A DNA stretch of 9,076 bases, taken from NCBI GenBank assembly GCA_938007945.1, contig CALLME010000241.1, positions 1 to 9,076 of the forward strand. Reading direction: 5' to 3'. Shown here one piece after another: positions 1 through 6,138 of this stretch; the first letter of the stretch is position 1; every line of letters begins with the position of its first letter. A program made the translations under genes and the position numbers. The notes under the pieces were generated by a model. That model was not told the origin of the DNA. It was given only the letters and a program-made list of their open reading frames with translations, and made no database searches. This stretch comes from an uncultured Caulobacterales bacterium (lineage in GTDB: Bacteria; Pseudomonadota; Alphaproteobacteria; Caulobacterales; Maricaulaceae).

Positions 1-1486
1 ACATCCCTCCCGTCGGTAGAATGGGTGTCAAGAAATCGGCGATTGGACCCGCAAAGAAGAAGAGCATAAACGCGCCAAACGCTGTCAGCACTGGCGGTAT
101 AATAACCCATTTATGCTGCGCGCGAAGGGCTTTGATTTTGGCGTCACCTTCAGGATCAGCGGGGGGCTTCAAGAAGCCACGCGCGGCAATCGGCACGAGG
201 TAAATGACGTTGAGCACGGATGACGCAATCAAGGCCGCGAGAAGAATGGACTTCCCACTATCAAGCGCACCAGCCATAAGGAAAAACTTCGGCCAAGAGC
301 CACCCATGGGCGGGATACCAATAATGGAAAACGCACCGATTAAGAACGCGCCAAACACCCACGGCATTGAGCGCCCTAACCCGTCAAGTTTAGAAATCTC
401 CGCGCGGTGCGCCACTGTATAAATTGCACCCGCACACATGAACAGCGTAATCTTACCCCAGGCATGCATGACAATTTGTAAGCCGCCGCCAATGATGGCG
501 AGAGGTGCCGCGAGCATAGCACCGAGCGTGATATAGGAGAGTTGCGAAACAGTCGAATAAGCAAGACGCGCTTTAAGATTATCTTGTCGCAGCGCTATGA
601 TAGACGCCATTATAATAGAAAATGCCGCGAGCCAAGACAGGAATGTCGAGGCAGGTGTCGCCGCCGTCACGGCGGGTCCAAAAGTGAATGTAATGATTTT
701 AAGCATAGAGAACACACCCGCCTTCACCACAGCAACAGCATGAAGAAGCGCAGAGACGGGCGTCGGGGCAACCATCGCATTGGGTAGCCACGGATGGGTC
801 GGCATTAACGCCGCTTTACCAATACCAAAAGCAAATAGTAGAAGCAGGATAGAGGTCGCAAGCAGGCTTGTGCCTTCGGGGAAAATACCGCCAACTTGGA
901 AGTCCGTTGTGCCGGCAATGACTTGCGTACCGATAATGGCGGGCAGGAAAAGCGCAAGTGACGTGCCCATCAAAATCATCCCGTAAATCGTGCCGCCGCG
1001 CAGGGCTTTTTTATCGCCTTTATGTGTCACAAGCGGGAATGTGGAGAGCGTCAACGCCTCATAGAAAATGAACAGTGTAATGAGGTTGCCCGCCGCTGCG
1101 ATACCCATAGCTGAGGCAATGGCGATGGCTACAAAACCGTAAAAGCGCGATTGGTTTTTCTCATTATTGCCACGCATATAGCCAAGCGAATAAATTGAAT
1201 TGAGTATCCATAGCGAACTCGCGATAGCGGCGAATGTCGCGCCCAAAGGTTCAAGCACGAATTTCACATCAAAGCGGCCTGCAAAAGTCCCAAGGTGCAG
1301 CTCAGGTCGCGCACCGCCTGCGACGACGACAATAAGATTGATAACGTTAATCAGGAGCAAAACACCTGCAATCAATGTCACAGCTTCGCGCACATTTGGC
1401 ATTTTGCGGACAAGGTAAATCAGCCCTGCTGCGGCGAGCGGAATAATCAGGAGCAGTGCGAGCGCAAGTTCAGCGGTATACATCAT
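1..1486 (-). CDS. Second MrpD/NuoM-like proton-conducting antiporter subunit, C-terminus cut off by window edge
   Basis: An uninterrupted minus-strand frame of 495 codons has no stop before the left edge. It encodes a very hydrophobic protein of the complex I NuoL/M/N - Mrp A/D family (proton_antipo_M domain). Visible family residues are the TM5 glutamate E143 in FIFYEALTLSTFPLV, K224 in GIGKAALMPTHPWLPNAM (TM7), H249 and K255 in LLHAVAVVKAG (TM8), and K345 in HAWGKITLF. These form the charged chain expected for proton translocation. LAYSTVSQLSY (309-318) is also typical. The start is ATG 1486-1484, overlapping the previous gene's TGA as ATGA. GGGAGG lies about 9 nt upstream, and a second ATG follows immediately. 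It is a paralogue of the preceding mrpD, not a copy: the TM5 and TM7 motifs differ clearly. It may act as a second D subunit or stand in for the NuoL-like N-terminal module of MrpA, which is absent here. The family call is firm; the exact subunit name is uncertain. Confidence 0.9.
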   Translation of the reverse strand, partial: MMYTAELALALLLIIPLAAAGLIYLVRKMPNVREAVTLIAGVLLLINVINLIVVVAGGARPELHLGTFAGRFDVKFVLEPLGATFAAIASSLWILNSIYSLGYMRGNNEKNQSRFYGFVAIAIASAMGIAAAGNLITLFIFYEALTLSTFPLVTHKGDKKALRGGTIYGMILMGTSLALFLPAIIGTQVIAGTTDFQVGGIFPEGTSLLATSILLLLFAFGIGKAALMPTHPWLPNAMVAPTPVSALLHAVAVVKAGVFSMLKIITFTFGPAVTAATPASTFLSWLAAFSIIMASIIALRQDNLKARLAYSTVSQLSYITLGAMLAAPLAIIGGGLQIVMHAWGKITLFMCAGAIYTVAHRAEISKLDGLGRSMPWVFGAFLIGAFSIIGIPPMGGSWPKFFLMAGALDSGKSILLAALIASSVLNVIYLVPIAARGFLKPPADPEGDAKIKALRAQHKWVIIPPVLTAFGAFMLFFFAGPIADFLTPILPTGGM

Positions 1487-3033
1487 TGGAAGATACCTCC
1501 CGGTAAAGCATCCGCGAGGGGGAAGAGAAGCTCTGCCGCATTATTAGCCGTGGCAACAATGACGTCGGAATTAAGACCAATAGAAATCGACGCGAGCGCC
1601 AAGGCCCACATCGGGATGAGCATCATTAGCGGAGCTTCATTACGCGCCACAACTTCGCCGTTCACAATTGGTGGCTCCCTAAAATAAGCTTCTTTGAGAA
1701 TATTCCCCATATAGATAATGGCGAGGATTGAGCTTACGACGATGACGCCGACAGCCCACCACCAGCCTTCGCCTGCCACGGCGGCGGCGAGTTTATATTT
1801 GGACACAAACCCTGCCGTGAACGGCACACCGATGAGTGACAGCGCAGAAATTGTAAATGCGCCCATCGTCCACGGCATGGTCTTAGACAAGCCTCTGAAA
1901 TCAGCAATGCGCGTAATACCAAAACGGTACCACATTGCGCCAAGGCAAATGAACAGCGCACCTTTGATGACCGCGTGATTAATCAGGTGCAGATAGCCCG
2001 CCGCCGCACCAGCCGCTGTGCCAAGCCCAATACCGAGCAGCATATATCCCACTTGCGCGACTGACGAGAAGGCCAAAGTGCGCCGTGCGTCTGTCTGAAA
2101 AATCGCTTGAAGAGAGGCAAAGACCATCCCAGCGATACCAAATCCGACAAGCAAAAACATGACTGATGAGTTCACATAATTAAACTCAAAATCATAAACG
2201 GTGAAGGTAAAGCGTAGTAGCAAATAGAGCGCCGCTTTCGTTGCAGTAGACGCAAGAAATGCGGTTACAAAACTCGGGCTGTGTGCGTAAGCCCCCGGCA
2301 ACCAAACGTGCAGCGGGAACATCGCGAGCTTTAGTCCCAGACCGATAATAATGAACGCAAAAGCGACCTGCGCCACGCGTGACCCGCCGTCAAGATCGCG
2401 CAATATCCGCGCCATATCCGCCATGTTGAGCGTGCCCGTTTCCATGTAAAGAAAGCCAAGCCCGACGACAAAGAACGTCGCGCCGATTGAACCTAAAATG
2501 AGATAATTAAATGAGGCGTTGAGCGCACGGCGGTCACGGCTCGCGCCCATCCCGACGAGGACATAAGTCGAGATTGAACTAACTTCGAGGAAGACAAAAA
2601 CGTTAAACGCATCGCCCGTCGTCACCATACCCAACAGACCCGCAAGACACGTCAAGAAAGCCGCATAAAACGGCGCACGTTTCTTCGGCTCGACTTCGGC
2701 GCGCACAGACGGCAGCGCGTAGAGCAAACATAGCACCGCCATAAGTGAAATAAGGAACAAAACAGGTGCTGACAAACTGTCAATCACATAAGCAATACCG
2801 TGCGGCGGATCCCATCCGCCCATAGCATAGGTCAGGCTCTCTCCGCCAAATGTCTGCACGCAAAGGGCAAAGGCAATGAGACTGCATAATATCGCGACAA
2901 TGAGAGAAATCGCCCACGCCGCGTTCTCGGACGGCACAACGGCCAAGGCCGCGCCCAATAGAAGCGGCAGCACAACGAGCAGTGCTGCTCCGTGGGTCAA
3001 AACCCATTCAGGGAAAAAAGAAAGCAAATCCAT
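1483..3033 (-). CDS. mrpD: Na+(K+)/H+ antiporter subunit D (MrpD/MnhD)
   Basis: This 516-residue multi-spanning inner-membrane protein belongs to the proton_antipo_M family and is slightly longer than the usual MrpD of about 490-500. GGWDPPHGIAYVIDSLSAP (72-90) is the classic MrpD N-terminal signature. E150 (FVFLEVSSIS, TM5), K235 (GLGLKLAMFPLHVWLPGAYAHSP region, TM7), K266 (STATKAALY, TM8) and K357 (NHAVIKGALFICLGAM) match the charged residues needed for proton transfer in this family. SKTMPW followed by GVPFTAGFVSKYKL is also characteristic. MrpD is one of the two subunits thought to carry the ion or proton path in Mrp complexes. Its ATG overlaps the mrpC TAA (TAATG), and its TGA overlaps the next ATG (ATGA), consistent with translational coupling. 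A GAGGGG stretch lies upstream of the start. Whether Na+ or K+ is exchanged cannot be read from the sequence. Confidence 0.96.
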   Translation of the reverse strand: MDLLSFFPEWVLTHGAALLVVLPLLLGAALAVVPSENAAWAISLIVAILCSLIAFALCVQTFGGESLTYAMGGWDPPHGIAYVIDSLSAPVLFLISLMAVLCLLYALPSVRAEVEPKKRAPFYAAFLTCLAGLLGMVTTGDAFNVFVFLEVSSISTYVLVGMGASRDRRALNASFNYLILGSIGATFFVVGLGFLYMETGTLNMADMARILRDLDGGSRVAQVAFAFIIIGLGLKLAMFPLHVWLPGAYAHSPSFVTAFLASTATKAALYLLLRFTFTVYDFEFNYVNSSVMFLLVGFGIAGMVFASLQAIFQTDARRTLAFSSVAQVGYMLLGIGLGTAAGAAAGYLHLINHAVIKGALFICLGAMWYRFGITRIADFRGLSKTMPWTMGAFTISALSLIGVPFTAGFVSKYKLAAAVAGEGWWWAVGVIVVSSILAIIYMGNILKEAYFREPPIVNGEVVARNEAPLMMLIPMWALALASISIGLNSDVIVATANNAAELLFPLADALPGGIFQ

Positions 3034-3503
3034 TAGCCGTCCGTCCCCTCAAGATTGAAACGGTAATCGAGCTTATCAATCTCGTCTTTTTCAATCGTGC
3101 CGTACACTTCGCGAATACGCACAACAAGTGCGAGACCAATCGCCAAAGTTGCCACTCCGACCACAATCGCGGTCAGGATTAACACATGTGGCAGCGGATT
3201 AGAATAGAGCACCTCTGGCCCGTAACTTCCGCCATGGGTCCCGACAGGCGCCGCACTCGCGACCTGCACTGTTTCAGTGAGAGACGCGTGGTCTCCACCG
3301 CCATAGCTTTTGACAATGATAGGGGGCTGACCGCCCTCAACTTTGGAAATAGTGATATAAAGCAGGAACACCGATGTCTGGAACACAGACAATCCGACGA
3401 GCTTTTTAATCAAATTCTGCGTCGCAAAAATTGTATACAACCCGACCATCATCAGCACGATGACAACGGCGTAGTTAAAATGGGTGAAAATCAGATCAGG
3501 CAT
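3033..3503 (-). CDS. mrpC: Na+(K+)/H+ antiporter subunit C (MrpC/MnhC)
   Basis: A 156-residue membrane protein of the MrpC/NuoK-like family. The helix beginning FNYAVVIVLMMVGLYTIFATQN, then KKLVGLSVFQTSVFLLYI, and the signature NPLPHVLILTAIVVGVATLAIGLAL near residues 102-126 give three membrane segments, as in the complex I subunit NuoK. Typical MrpC is about 110-125 residues. The excess here is a Gly/Ser/His-rich loop at roughly residues 66-97, between helix 2 and the NPLP motif, plus an acidic C-terminal tail. I chose ATG 3503-3501 because it overlaps the mrpB TAA as TAATG and has AGGA six bases upstream. A TTG two codons earlier would sit directly on that Shine-Dalgarno sequence. The gene is followed by mrpD with another TAATG overlap. 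The assignment is secure. Confidence 0.95.
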   Translation of the reverse strand: MPDLIFTHFNYAVVIVLMMVGLYTIFATQNLIKKLVGLSVFQTSVFLLYITISKVEGGQPPIIVKSYGGGDHASLTETVQVASAAPVGTHGGSYGPEVLYSNPLPHVLILTAIVVGVATLAIGLALVVRIREVYGTIEKDEIDKLDYRFNLEGTDG

Positions 3504-3940
3504 TACCAATCCTCATCCGACAAATCAGGTTGACGTGAGCCAAATGCATAAAAGATTGCGACCATAACACTTGCGACCGAAAAGAGCACACCAAGCTCAA
3601 CAGCCAAAATACCATAATGTTGGCCGTCGGCAGGGTCACTCGCAAGAACACCGTATTCAAGGTAATTCGCGCCCAAAAGCCATGTCACCACGCCCGTCCC
3701 ACCATAAAAGAGGACACCCAAGGACATACCAATACGCACAATGGCGGGCGGGACCGCTTTTTTCGCCGCATCCAGTCCGAAAATAAGCGCATAAAGTATA
3801 ACAGCCGCTGCCAAAATCACGCCCGCTTGGAACCCGCCACCAGGCCCATAATCGCCGTGGAATTGCACGTAAAAGGCAAACATAACGATGAGCGGAATCA
3901 GAAATTTTGCGACAACGCGTAATATCACATGAGGGTTCAT
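3503..3940 (-). CDS. mrpB: Na+(K+)/H+ antiporter subunit B (MrpB/MnhB domain)
   Basis: A 145-residue protein matching the MnhB family in length (about 140) and motif. FHGDYGPGGGFQAGVILAAA (27-46) is the hallmark of MrpB, and the last helix carries HYGILAVELGVLFSVASVMV with conserved E115. Four membrane helices are apparent. The open frame extends 50 codons further upstream, but that part is a shadow of the preceding gene. The start ATG 3940-3938 overlaps the preceding TGA (ATGA), has a GGGGGG run upstream, and begins exactly where family similarity begins. MrpB is an essential membrane subunit of the Mrp complex and corresponds to MbhF in archaeal membrane-bound hydrogenases. The short tail ends in an acidic SDEDW. 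Confidence 0.95.
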   Translation of the reverse strand: MNPHVILRVVAKFLIPLIVMFAFYVQFHGDYGPGGGFQAGVILAAAVILYALIFGLDAAKKAVPPAIVRIGMSLGVLFYGGTGVVTWLLGANYLEYGVLASDPADGQHYGILAVELGVLFSVASVMVAIFYAFGSRQPDLSDEDW

Positions 3941-4632
3941 GACTGGCCCCCCGCATCTTTGGCCGCTTCCACCGCCGCTTTTTCCGTTTTGCGTTTGTTG
4001 GCGAGGCTCGCCACAGACTCGCCTCTCGCAGCTTGCGCGCTTGGTAGTGCATGAGAGCAAACGCTGATACCGTTTGGACGCGCGCGCCATTTGCCCGCAT
4101 TGCCGTTCAGTCCGAGCAGCAACATTACGCCCAAACCAGCGGCAAATACCACAACAACCTCACCGAAAGTATCAAACCCACGATAACTCGCCAAAACTGC
4201 TGTCACGACATTTGGAATGTGAATTTCATCTGTTGTGCGGTCAATATAATCCATGCCGACATACGAGTTTGCAGGAGAGTTTGCATCACCAAAAGCAGGC
4301 ATATCTGGAATAGCGTAGAACAGGGCTATACCTGTCACAATCACGACAAGAAGCGGACCAACTTGGCGGTGCATCTCAAGCGGTTTACTCTGACGATCGG
4401 CAAGCAACATCGCGGACAGCATCAAAATCGTCGACACGCCTGCGCCTACGGCCGCTTCGGTAAAGGCAACATCCACCGCATCAAGGGAGACAAACCACGC
4501 CGCAGACACTAAGCTGTAAACGCCTTGCAACATGACAATCGCAAAGAGTGACCGCATACGCACGATGGACACCGCCACCACGACAAGCATCGCCATCAAG
4601 GTTATATCAAGAATGAGAACTGAAGGTATCAT
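3937..4632 (-). CDS. Stand-alone MrpA C-terminal protein (MbhD/DUF4040 + MbhE domains)
   Basis: This 231-residue protein equals the C-terminal part of canonical MrpA without the large NuoL-like N-terminal antiporter module. Residues 1-80 form the MbhD (DUF4040) domain with DAVDVAFTEAAVGAGVSTIL (51-70). Residues about 90-175 resemble MbhE, with NVVTAVLASYRGFDTFGEVV (141-160) including D154 and E158, a signature of the MrpA C-terminus. The first half has three likely helices, and two more follow. A cytoplasmic tail of about 50 residues (180-231) is rich in Ala, Lys and Arg and looks specific to this lineage. The ATG overlaps the mrpG stop (ATGA), and GAGGCG lies upstream. In archaeal Mbh operons MbhD and MbhE occupy the same place between the G-type and B-type genes. 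Databases may call it a DUF4040, MbhD or MrpA/B-like subunit. The domain assignment is strong; no gene symbol is given because usage differs. Confidence 0.9.
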   Translation of the reverse strand: MIPSVLILDITLMAMLVVVAVSIVRMRSLFAIVMLQGVYSLVSAAWFVSLDAVDVAFTEAAVGAGVSTILMLSAMLLADRQSKPLEMHRQVGPLLVVIVTGIALFYAIPDMPAFGDANSPANSYVGMDYIDRTTDEIHIPNVVTAVLASYRGFDTFGEVVVVFAAGLGVMLLLGLNGNAGKWRARPNGISVCSHALPSAQAARGESVASLANKRKTEKAAVEAAKDAGGQS

Positions 4633-5087
4633 GACGCGCCTCGCTTTGCGGCTTTAGCTCGAATTTCGTCAATTGATTTAGCTCTATAGTCCCCGAGTTT
4701 TGGCTTTAGCCCTGCGCGGTGCGCGGCATGGGCGACAGCGTGAGTGGCGGTCGGGCTTGTCAGCAAAAGGAAAAATGACAGCATCAACAGTTTTAAAGTC
4801 GTTTGCGTAAAGCCCGACTGTATCATTAAACCGAGCAGCACCATTTCCGCACCGAGCGTGTCGGTCATCCCAGCAGCGTGTATACGCGTGTAGAAATCGG
4901 GCAAGCGCAATACTCCGATTGTGCCCGCAAAAACAAAAAACAGACCCATTAAAATGGAGCTGGCCGCAAGTGCCGCACGCAACCACGCGCCGACCATTGG
5001 CCAGTCAATATCCATGGTGGAGGTTGCCGTCACAGCTTCACGTCCCGCCATAATTAATTCTGGTGAAATGAGGCTAAGAAGGATCAT
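4629..5087 (-). CDS. mrpG: Na+(K+)/H+ antiporter subunit G (MrpG/MnhG)
   Basis: A 152-residue protein of the MnhG/PhaG family. GTIGVLRLPDFYTRIHAAGMTDTLG (55-79) is the defining motif, and LLLTSPTATHAVAHAAHRAG (107-126) is the family's C-terminal signature. Three membrane helices are likely. The usual length is about 100-120. Here there is an N-terminal stretch of about 30 residues before the first conserved helix, and a charged, Lys/Arg-rich tail (127-152). The ATG at 5087-5085 is well supported: it overlaps the mrpF stop as ATGA and is preceded by a strong AGGAGGG. An internal Met25 is possible but lacks comparable support. MrpG is a small structural subunit needed for complex assembly and activity. 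Confidence 0.94.
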   Translation of the reverse strand: MILLSLISPELIMAGREAVTATSTMDIDWPMVGAWLRAALAASSILMGLFFVFAGTIGVLRLPDFYTRIHAAGMTDTLGAEMVLLGLMIQSGFTQTTLKLLMLSFFLLLTSPTATHAVAHAAHRAGLKPKLGDYRAKSIDEIRAKAAKRGAS

Positions 5088-5488
5088 CGCTCGCCCTCCT
5101 CTGTCTGAAATACACCCTCATGAATGGACACACCAAGCGCGCGGTAGCTGAAAAACTTCAACACGGCGATGGTCGCGATAAAGTTCATCAACGCATATAG
5201 AATAGCAATATCAAGCCCGTCAGGTCGCCCGATAACGAAGCAAAACACACATAAAAACAATACAGTTTTTGTCCCAAATGAGTTCACCGCAAGCAGGCGA
5301 TCATAAAGGGTCGGCCCGCCGAGAAGACGTCCTATCAACAGCGCCATACTGACAAGAAGTGCAAACGCCACAGCCAAGTTGAAATGGCTCATATTAATAA
5401 GGTCGCTAAATTTCACACGGCTTACGGCTTGCACAGTAGAACTGGCCTCAGCGGCGGCGAAAACGAGTGATGTTGTAAGGCTCAGCAT
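5084..5488 (-). CDS. mrpF: Na+(K+)/H+ antiporter subunit F (MrpF/MnhF)
   Basis: A 134-residue membrane protein of the MnhF/PhaF family. RLLGGPTLYDRLLAVNSFGTKTV (54-76) and DIAILYALMNFIATIAVLKF (93-112) are the family motifs, with three predicted helices starting near residue 35. Family members are usually about 90-100 residues. The extra about 32 residues lie at the N-terminus (a short hydrophobic stretch, then a polar segment up to Met33). The start ATG 5488-5486 overlaps the mrpE TAA as TAATG, and a purine-rich GGGGGAG lies upstream. The internal ATG for Met33 has no visible Shine-Dalgarno, so the longer form is preferred. MrpF is a small core subunit of the antiporter. Confidence 0.93.
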   Translation of the reverse strand: MLSLTTSLVFAAAEASSTVQAVSRVKFSDLINMSHFNLAVAFALLVSMALLIGRLLGGPTLYDRLLAVNSFGTKTVLFLCVFCFVIGRPDGLDIAILYALMNFIATIAVLKFFSYRALGVSIHEGVFQTEEGER

Positions 5489-5970
5489 TAAGAGCGCTCC
5501 CCCACGGCAAACCCCGATCTGTCGCCCATTTCAATAAAGTCTTCTGCCACGGCCATCTCTGAGAGAAGCGCATGCACAAGAATGCTGTCTTCATCAATAT
5601 CGATACTGACTGTACCGGGTGTCAACGTAATAGAGTTGGCAAACATAGTCGCGCTCATATCATCTTTGCCCGCAATAGGCACCCGCACCATAGACGGCGA
5701 GATTTTCATCTCAGGACTCATGACCGCGCGAACAACCGCGATATTGGCTTTGTAAATCTCTTTGCCGAGCCAAATGAAATAACTCAACGTTAAGGGGACA
5801 TAGAGATAAGGGGCCGTCTCCTCATCGAGAATTTTCATGCGCGCGCACATCCAAAGCGTCATCACGACAGAAATCACACCCAGAATCAGAAGCATAGGCT
5901 TGAAATAACCTGACATCGCCAGCCAAAAAACTGCCATTGCGACAGCGAGTATGAAGCCATAACGAAACAC
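5488..5970 (-). CDS. mrpE: Na+(K+)/H+ antiporter subunit E (MrpE/MnhE)
   Basis: First gene of the antiporter operon, 160 residues, matching the usual MrpE length of about 160. Two N-terminal hydrophobic segments (about 6-20 and 26-45) precede YVPLTLSYFIWLGKEIYKAN. The cytoplasmic C-terminal half carries the family signature ANSITLTPGTVSIDIDEDSI followed by LVHAL. The frame is open further upstream and offers a GTG at 5982, but that codon lies inside the ribosome binding site AGGTGGAGG (5976-5984). The GTG at 5970-5968 sits five bases downstream of it at proper spacing and is therefore chosen. With the upstream GTG the protein would be 164 residues. MrpE is the subunit least essential for transport in the best-studied Mrp systems and is thought to support complex assembly. 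A perfect TATAAT lies about 30 bases upstream of the chosen start. Confidence 0.93.
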   Translation of the reverse strand: MFRYGFILAVAMAVFWLAMSGYFKPMLLILGVISVVMTLWMCARMKILDEETAPYLYVPLTLSYFIWLGKEIYKANIAVVRAVMSPEMKISPSMVRVPIAGKDDMSATMFANSITLTPGTVSIDIDEDSILVHALLSEMAVAEDFIEMGDRSGFAVGERS

Positions 5971-5975
5971 AAAAA

Positions 5976-5984
5976 CCTCCACCT
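5976..5984 (-). promoter_or_regulatory. Ribosome binding site deciding the mrpE start
   Basis: Read on the minus strand, AGGTGGAGG is followed by TTTTT and then GTG (5970-5968). The spacing of five bases favours that GTG. The alternative GTG at 5982-5980 lies within the Shine-Dalgarno itself. Confidence 0.6.
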
Positions 5985-5994
5985 ATGAATGACG

Positions 5995-6030
5995 CGCCGC
6001 CATTATAATAGGCGTACGAGTCTCTCATGC
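5995..6030 (-). promoter_or_regulatory. Candidate promoter of the mrp operon
   Basis: The minus strand carries a perfect TATAAT at 6007-6002, in the context TATTATAATG. Transcription would begin near 5995 and give a leader of about 25 bases that includes the strong mrpE ribosome binding site. No good TTGACA-like -35 is seen 16-18 bases upstream (the hexamer there is close to GCATGA), so the promoter may be weak, activator-dependent or use another sigma factor. This is the only strong -10-like sequence between the DUF2336 gene and mrpE. Confidence 0.4.
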
Positions 6031-6066
6031 GTCATAAGGGTTTAGACGCAAGATGTGCGAAGTTAA

Positions 6067-6080
6067 AGGGATTTCGCCCT
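6067..6080 (-). terminator. Weak hairpin between the DUF2336 gene and mrpE
   Basis: On the minus strand AGGG-CGAAAT-CCCT is followed by TTAACTT. The four-pair stem and short T run are too weak for a convincing intrinsic terminator. Even so, it is the only stem-loop seen between the DUF2336 stop (6139) and the mrp promoter, so it may reduce read-through. The remaining sequence of this gap shows nothing else convincing. Confidence 0.18.
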
Positions 6081-6138
6081 GATAATGCACGATTTTTGTG
6101 GAGTGTTTCGCTGCAGCTAGACTCAGGCAGAAGACTCT

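Noticed and set aside
1295..1687. 130-codon plus-strand frame
   Set aside because: Antisense to the junction of mrpD and the second D-like gene; the translation is low in hydrophobic order and matches nothing known to me.
1..3033. Part of a NADH:quinone oxidoreductase (nuo) operon
   Set aside because: The two large subunits resemble NuoL/M/N, but the MrpB, C, E, F and G genes beside them, and the MrpD-type GGWDPPHGI motif, identify a Mrp-type antiporter.
3941..4090. 50-codon upstream extension of mrpB
   Set aside because: The translated extension is basic, unrelated to MnhB, and lies inside the preceding gene; the ATGA overlap and family alignment place the start at 3940.
3657..4100. 147-codon minus-strand frame overlapping mrpB
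   Set aside because: It is in a different frame from mrpB and the MbhD/E gene, both of which account for this DNA with clear motifs.
4051..4512. 153-codon plus-strand frame rich in His, Arg and Asn
   Set aside because: Antisense shadow of the MbhD/E gene; the composition is what reversed hydrophobic codons produce.
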